Part shown: positions 60,585 through 64,000 of the stretch, piece after piece | Layout: each line of letters opens with the position of its first letter | Numbering within the stretch: position 1 is the first letter of the stretch | DNA from: an uncultured bacterium | GTDB lineage: Bacteria; Bacillota; Clostridia; Lachnospirales; Lachnospiraceae | Direction: 5' to 3' | Length of the DNA stretch: 64,000 bases | Assembly: GCA_947647735.1 (NCBI GenBank) | Contig: CANSLJ010000015.1 | Coordinates: 30,526-94,525, forward strand | Translations under genes and position numbers: made by a program | Notes under the pieces: model-generated | Told to the model about the DNA's origin: nothing | The model's database searches: none | What the model saw: only the letters and a program-made list of their open reading frames with translations

Positions 60585-61187
60585 CTATAACACTTTCTTC
60601 AGATGTTCATACTCCTTGCTGATCCGCTGCATCATCTCTTTATCTCCCGCCAGATTATCCGGATGATAGATCTTCAGCAGATCCTTATACCTCTTCTTCA
60701 GCGCAAGCTGATTTTTCACGCCTGCAAAAAAGACCTCTATCTCCTCCGCAAGCAGACGATAGCCTGTCCTTCCCGCCGCATCCTCCTTACTGCGCCTGAA
60801 AGCCTCCCTTTCTCTTTCAAACGCTTTTCTGTCCGCATCAAGCTGTGAAAAACCGCTTTTCAGGATTTCCATCTTCTTCTCAAAAAACTGCTGATCCTGC
60901 TTGAGGCGCTGCCTTTCCGCTGTCACTTTCTGGTTCAGGATCTTCATTTCCTCCTGAAACTGCACGCGCTCCTTCAGAAAACGATTCTTCATCTCCAGAA
61001 GCTTTTTCTGTTCTGTCTGCACACGGATATTCTCGCTGAACAGCCAGAGCTTCAGCGCCTGAAGCTCCTTTTCACCCATCTCGTCCAGATTCATACCGGT
61101 ATTTTCCCTGTTTCCTTCCGCTTTTTTCCCGACAGCACCCATATCCTCTGCGGTTACAGCATCCATTTTGATCTTCCCAGCATCCAT
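60585..61187 (-). CDS. Coiled-coil protein with a C-terminal J-like domain
   Basis: 200 aa. Residues about 40-135 form a charged coiled coil (LLEMKNRFLKERVQFQEEMKILNQ, AERQRLKQDQQFFEKKMEIL). The C-terminal 50 residues, LALKKRYKDLLKIYHPDNLAGDKEMMQRISKEYEHLKKVL, look like the helix II-HPD-helix III core of a J-domain (HPD at 175-177), which stimulates DnaK-type ATPases. J-domains are normally N-terminal, and no zinc or substrate-binding domain is present, so this is an unusual layout. Its role is unknown. It ends the minus-strand GerW gene group. Confidence 0.7.
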   Translation of the reverse strand: MDAGKIKMDAVTAEDMGAVGKKAEGNRENTGMNLDEMGEKELQALKLWLFSENIRVQTEQKKLLEMKNRFLKERVQFQEEMKILNQKVTAERQRLKQDQQFFEKKMEILKSGFSQLDADRKAFEREREAFRRSKEDAAGRTGYRLLAEEIEVFFAGVKNQLALKKRYKDLLKIYHPDNLAGDKEMMQRISKEYEHLKKVL

Positions 61188-61258
61188 ATCCTTTGTGCCT
61201 TCGGATAACGCTTTTTATCGCTTTATCCGCGTCTTTCTCCATCTCACAGACAGGTTCA

Positions 61259-61396
61259 CTACAGGCAAAACAGATTATAGCCGGCAATAAGAAACACGGC
61301 AACCAGAAGAATACCTACGATAGTATTCCCTATGATCATCATCAACAGCATTCCGACTGCAATCCAGAACAGAATGAGCCCCAGAACCCGCCTCAC
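61259..61396 (-). CDS. 45-aa membrane protein
   Basis: GTG start preceded by TTTAGGAGAAAAAGC, a strong ribosome site. The product (MRRVLGLILFWIAVGMLLMM at the start, AGYNLFCL at the end) is almost wholly hydrophobic, with two close membrane spans and a GN turn between them (about residues 22-26). It lies between the GerW gene and the J-like gene on the same strand. Too short for ordinary gene finders. Function unknown; location next to gerW hints at a sporulation or envelope role. Confidence 0.65.
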   Translation of the reverse strand: MRRVLGLILFWIAVGMLLMMIIGNTIVGILLVAVFLIAGYNLFCL

Positions 61397-61461
61397 GCTT
61401 TTTCTCCTAAAGCTCTTTATGACAGTATATGCCTAAAACCTGCTTTATATTATTTTCTTTT

Positions 61462-61869
61462 TTATTCTTCCTCTTTCGGAAAGGCGATATCCAGAACTTC
61501 CTCGTCCTTCATATCCTCTTTCCCCGCATCCGCACCCTTTTTCGATGTGAACTTATCCACAAGATCCGGCACCATATCCAGGATCTTTGTCATGGTATCC
61601 TGATTTTTCACATTCACCAGCTTTGTGTAACCGTCCCTGATCACGAGCACCGCGCTGGGGGACATCTTCCCGCCCATACCGCCACCACCGGAGTTCTTTT
61701 TATCTCCGGCGCCTGCACCCGCTCCCACGCCAAAGGTCACATCCACAAGAGGCAGTATAATGGTATCCCCGATCTGGGTTGCCTCTCCCACCACCGTCTT
61801 TGTGGAGAGCACCGCATCCATTCCCTTTAACAGAGATTCCACAACGCCCGGAAAATTATTGTTCTGCAT
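61462..61869 (-). CDS. gerW: GerW family sporulation protein (YtfJ)
   Basis: 135 aa. NNFPGVVESLLKGMDAVLSTKTVVGEATQIGDTIILPLVDVTFGVGAGAG is the family core, followed by a Gly-rich stretch (GGGGMGGKMSPSAVLVIRDG) and a Lys/Asp/Glu-rich tail. GerW is present in the spore inner region and needed for normal germination in Bacillus. GAGGAAAACC precedes the start. The DUF2953 gene immediately upstream is its common partner in Clostridia, giving good support to a spore-forming host. Confidence 0.92.
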   Translation of the reverse strand: MQNNNFPGVVESLLKGMDAVLSTKTVVGEATQIGDTIILPLVDVTFGVGAGAGAGDKKNSGGGGMGGKMSPSAVLVIRDGYTKLVNVKNQDTMTKILDMVPDLVDKFTSKKGADAGKEDMKDEEVLDIAFPKEEE

Positions 61870-61921
61870 AGGTTTTCCTCATTTCCGCACATGTCTGTGC
61901 TATTGTTTTCATTACTTGAAG

Positions 61922-62914
61922 TTACTTCTGTATATCTTTGATCACACGCCGCAGATCCTTAGAGAAGAACAGCTTTAAAGCCGTCTTCACAAAATGACAT
62001 GCCCTGATCTTCCCTTTCATTTTAATATGGCTTTCCAGCACCTGCCTCTCAAAATCCGGCTCCACAGAAAGCTTCGGCCGCCAGACGGAACATAAGATCC
62101 CGTATACCGCCATCGCGTATCCTGTTGTTGACGGATCATCGAAGCCAAAGCGGAGATATCCTTCCAGTTTTCTCGGTTTCGTGTGCCTCAGAAGATATAA
62201 AAATTCCCTCCACAGAAGGCTTCTGCTGCTCGCCATATGATCGGAATGCCAGAGCACTTTTATCTCTTCCGCTTTTTCCTTTATTCCTTTCAGTTTATCA
62301 CAGAAATTTCGGATTGTCTGTAGAATATTGGAAATTCGTTCTTTTATGGTCTTTTTTTTCTTTCCTTTATCACTCTTCTTCGCTTCTCTGTCAATTTTAT
62401 CATCCTGTCCGTTGTCTTTATCTTTTTCGTCTGCTTCCTTCGTTAAACTGCTGCCTTCACTCTCCCCGTCTGTCCTATCGAAAACCTCTTTACCTTCTGT
62501 AGTTTCAGTGTTTTCTTTCCTTATTGTATTGCCCGCATAAACTGTATTCTCTGTATCGTCCTTCTCGTTTTCAATTTTCCCGGCTTTCCCTGTTTTCTTC
62601 TCTTTCCTTTTCCTTTTATTCCGTACTTTCTTCTCCCTCGCCGTATCCATCACCGTAAAAAAGAACACTTTGACCCGCACCCGGACAGCTTCTTCGTAAG
62701 AAACATACACCCTGACAAGCCATAAAAGCCAGGTTGCCCGAAGCACCGCGCCGATGTTCTTTTTTCTGCCCTCCTCTGCATCGGACACGGAAAAATCACC
62801 CCGGTACCTCACCGGAACAAACAGAACACAAAAAATCCCTGTTATCAGAATGCCCAAAACTACAGCTAATATTATCCCTGCTATTTTTAAAATCAATAAA
62901 ACTATTTCCAGCAT
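61922..62914 (-). CDS. DUF2953 domain membrane protein
   Basis: 330 aa from MLEIVLLILKIAGII, with GAGAGGGTGT upstream. One strong N-terminal membrane segment (about 4-30) with LFVPVRYRGDFSV after it; a long, very charged Lys/Glu/Asp-rich region (about 100-195) follows, then a DUF2953 C-terminal domain (RKLEGYLRFGFDDPSTTGYAMAVYGILCS). DUF2953 proteins accompany gerW/ytfJ and are assumed to help spore formation. The low-complexity middle is unusually long. Confidence 0.85.
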   Translation of the reverse strand: MLEIVLLILKIAGIILAVVLGILITGIFCVLFVPVRYRGDFSVSDAEEGRKKNIGAVLRATWLLWLVRVYVSYEEAVRVRVKVFFFTVMDTAREKKVRNKRKRKEKKTGKAGKIENEKDDTENTVYAGNTIRKENTETTEGKEVFDRTDGESEGSSLTKEADEKDKDNGQDDKIDREAKKSDKGKKKKTIKERISNILQTIRNFCDKLKGIKEKAEEIKVLWHSDHMASSRSLLWREFLYLLRHTKPRKLEGYLRFGFDDPSTTGYAMAVYGILCSVWRPKLSVEPDFERQVLESHIKMKGKIRACHFVKTALKLFFSKDLRRVIKDIQK

Positions 62915-62983
62915 ACACCCTCTCAGCTCTGCGAACAGAACCATTCCATTATTGCTGACCGCCATATCGGCTGCCGCGCCTTC

Positions 62984-63304
62984 CTACTCTGTGCGCTCTG
63001 CCAGATATTTTTTCAGATCCGCATCCCCGTTTTTCGCATAACATTCTTCCGCTATCTGCTGTACGATGCCGACCGCCGCATCATATCCTGCTGCGATCCC
63101 GATGATAAACCTGGGATTTTTACGAAAATAAGACTGCAATAACAACCGGCTGTTATAAATCTCCAACTGATCCCTTCCCTCATTGACTGTCAGCACATAA
63201 CAGGGAGCATCCTTTTTGGAAACCTTCAGCCGCCACTTGATCCGGTTTCTCTTCTCCTCCGGGATATTTTCATCCCAGTAAAGATATTTATAAAACTTGT
63301 GCAC
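62984..63304 (-). CDS. Conserved-looking small protein, function unknown
   Basis: 106 aa, MHKFYKYLYWDENIPEEKRNRIKWRLKVSKKDAPCYVLTVNEGRDQLEIYNSRLLLQSYF... reading: a basic N-terminus with WDENIPEEKRNRIKWRLK, a central beta-rich part and a C-terminal helix ending YLAERTE. No membrane segment or named family recognised. It is upstream of the DUF2953 and gerW genes on the same strand (69 nt gap), so may share their transcript. Confidence 0.65.
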   Translation of the reverse strand: MHKFYKYLYWDENIPEEKRNRIKWRLKVSKKDAPCYVLTVNEGRDQLEIYNSRLLLQSYFRKNPRFIIGIAAGYDAAVGIVQQIAEECYAKNGDADLKKYLAERTE

Positions 63305-63353
63305 TTGATCTCCTATGCCTTTCCAAAGCCCGCAAATGTTCTCTATGTCGAAA

Positions 63354-63380
63354 AGGAACCCCGCTAAAAGCAGGATTCCT
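63354..63380 (-). terminator. Terminator of the Nudix gene
   Basis: A 12-bp stem with two wobble pairs (AGGAATCCTGCT / AGCGGGGTTCCT), 3-nt loop, then TTTTC on the minus strand, 24 nt past the stop at 63404. Confidence 0.75.
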
Positions 63381-63403
63381 CATCTGTGACGGATTATTTT
63401 CTT

Positions 63404-63847
63404 CTACTTTTTGAACCACCTGCTCGCCTTTTTCAGTTCCAGATATTCCGCATATGCTTTTTCCAGAATCTGCTTCTCATTGGCGAATTTCAACAGATGA
63501 TACGCTTCATGATATTTATAATATCCTGAATCGACAAAATACTCTTCACGTTGCGGTTTGCTGTAATAACTGTCAGCCATCATCAAATACCAATGAACAT
63601 CCTTGTCCACCACATCATCGGGAATATTGAACGTATATTCACTCTTCCCTATATATTTCATGATCGTTGCTTTTGCACCAGATTCTTCCAGTACTTCCCG
63701 AAGAGCCGTCTCCTTGTACTCTTCTCCTTTTTCCACAGTTCCTTTTGGCAATACCCAGCCTTCATACTTGTTTTTAAAATTTTTATAAAGCAAAAGTATC
63801 TTGCCCCGAAATATAACCACACCGCCACAACTGGTTGCTTCAACCAT
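63404..63847 (-). CDS. Nudix hydrolase
   Basis: 147 aa with a complete Nudix box (GTVEKGEEYKETALREVLEESGAKATI, about residues 37-63) in a MutT-like fold starting ATSCGGVVIFRGKILLLYKN. It probably hydrolyses a nucleoside diphosphate derivative such as Ap4A; the exact substrate is unknown. AGGAGGAGTTCA precedes the start. It has its own promoter and terminator. A Nudix protein of different subgroup is encoded at 31660-32280. Confidence 0.9.
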   Translation of the reverse strand: MVEATSCGGVVIFRGKILLLYKNFKNKYEGWVLPKGTVEKGEEYKETALREVLEESGAKATIMKYIGKSEYTFNIPDDVVDKDVHWYLMMADSYYSKPQREEYFVDSGYYKYHEAYHLLKFANEKQILEKAYAEYLELKKASRWFKK

Positions 63848-63891
63848 TGAACTCCTCCTGTTTCTGGTGTGCCTTGCCTATATCTGTACAC

Positions 63892-63920
63892 AGTATAAAA
63901 CAAAGTCGGAAAAGATGCAA
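63892..63920 (-). promoter_or_regulatory. Promoter of the Nudix gene
   Basis: TTGCAT, 17 nt, TATACT on the minus strand, about 45 nt before the start. A second candidate (TTGACA, 17 nt, TATACG) lies at 63930-63958. Confidence 0.6.
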
Positions 63921-63943
63921 GATATTTTACGTATATGAACAGA

Positions 63944-63968
63944 CAACGTTACTGTCAAGTAAACGTTG
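63944..63968. promoter_or_regulatory. Inverted repeat around the distal TTGACA box
   Basis: CAACGTT and AACGTTG (7 bp each) flank an 11-nt centre that contains the TTGACA box of the second promoter candidate, with a further ACT/AGT pairing inside. An operator-like site; its regulator is unknown. The last 30 bases of the window show nothing further. Confidence 0.45.
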
Positions 63969-64000
63969 GCAAATTTTTTTCATACAGATTTTTTCTACTC

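Overview
The window looks like chromosome of a spore-forming, low-to-mid GC Firmicute of the class Clostridia, most likely a gut Lachnospiraceae. The reasons are the Clostridia-type rpmB/asp23/fakA/recG/rsmD/coaD/plsX/acpP/rnc housekeeping neighbourhood, sporulation-type genes (GerW/YtfJ, YlbJ-like), HisZ/short-HisG histidine synthesis, Gram-positive lipoproteins with short lipoboxes and strong AGGAGG ribosome sites. I see no rRNA, tRNA, CRISPR array, prophage or complete insertion sequence.

Layout. 1-1.45 kb: start of rnc, then acpP and plsX (minus strand). 1.6-3.2 kb: a three-gene thiol/redox set (TlpA-like lipoprotein, 45-aa CXXC membrane peptide, membrane 4Fe-4S protein). 3.3-8.1 kb: a MATE exporter followed by a response regulator, ABC ATPase, ABC permease and small histidine kinase, a typical drug/peptide sensing-and-export module. 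8.2-11.4 kb: Na/phosphate symporter and a PhoP/PhoR-like pair, both preceded by the same arrangement of Pho-box-like repeats. 11.4-13.2 kb: a lipoprotein, a small unknown protein and a 5'-truncated AraC/GyrI regulator. 13.3-17.8 kb: alpha-galactosidase, LacI regulator and cellobiose-2-epimerase-like enzyme behind a strong promoter with a palindrome over the -35 box. 18-26.8 kb: a histidine operon (hisZ, hisG, hisD, hisB, hisIE) interrupted by an ankyrin-repeat gene and by a DUF4261/GNAT pair. 27-36 kb: recU, a second MATE exporter, and a run of small accessory genes (methyltransferase, three acetyltransferases, Tag, YjbR-like, Nudix, lipoprotein, a decayed gene, AAA-ATPase-like). 36-46 kb: RluA enzyme, secreted LRR and calcium-loop-like proteins, YgiQ, and an RsuA-HAD fusion. 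46-64 kb: conserved core (YlbJ-like, amidase, DivIVA-like, coaD, rsmD, topoisomerase IV-type pair, DegV/FakB, recG, FakA, Asp23, rpmB, GerW neighbourhood, Nudix).

How parts work together. FakA plus the DegV (FakB-type) protein and PlsX/AcpP can route exogenous and de novo acyl chains to acyl-phosphate. HisZ-HisG, HisD, HisB and HisIE cover part of histidine synthesis; HisA, HisF, HisH and HisC are not in the window. The GH36/epimerase/LacI set fits galactosylated beta-mannoside or alpha-galactoside use. The phosphate pair and symporter form a likely starvation regulon.

Most unusual observations: a threefold tandem repeat of the hisG translation start, creating two mini-ORFs between hisZ and hisG; a degenerate HisF-like domain fused in front of HisIE; two copies of the same Pho-box geometry; a 134-bp fold-back element with perfect 22-bp arms; a palindromic repeat element upstream of the amidase signal peptide; and an RsuA-HAD fusion.
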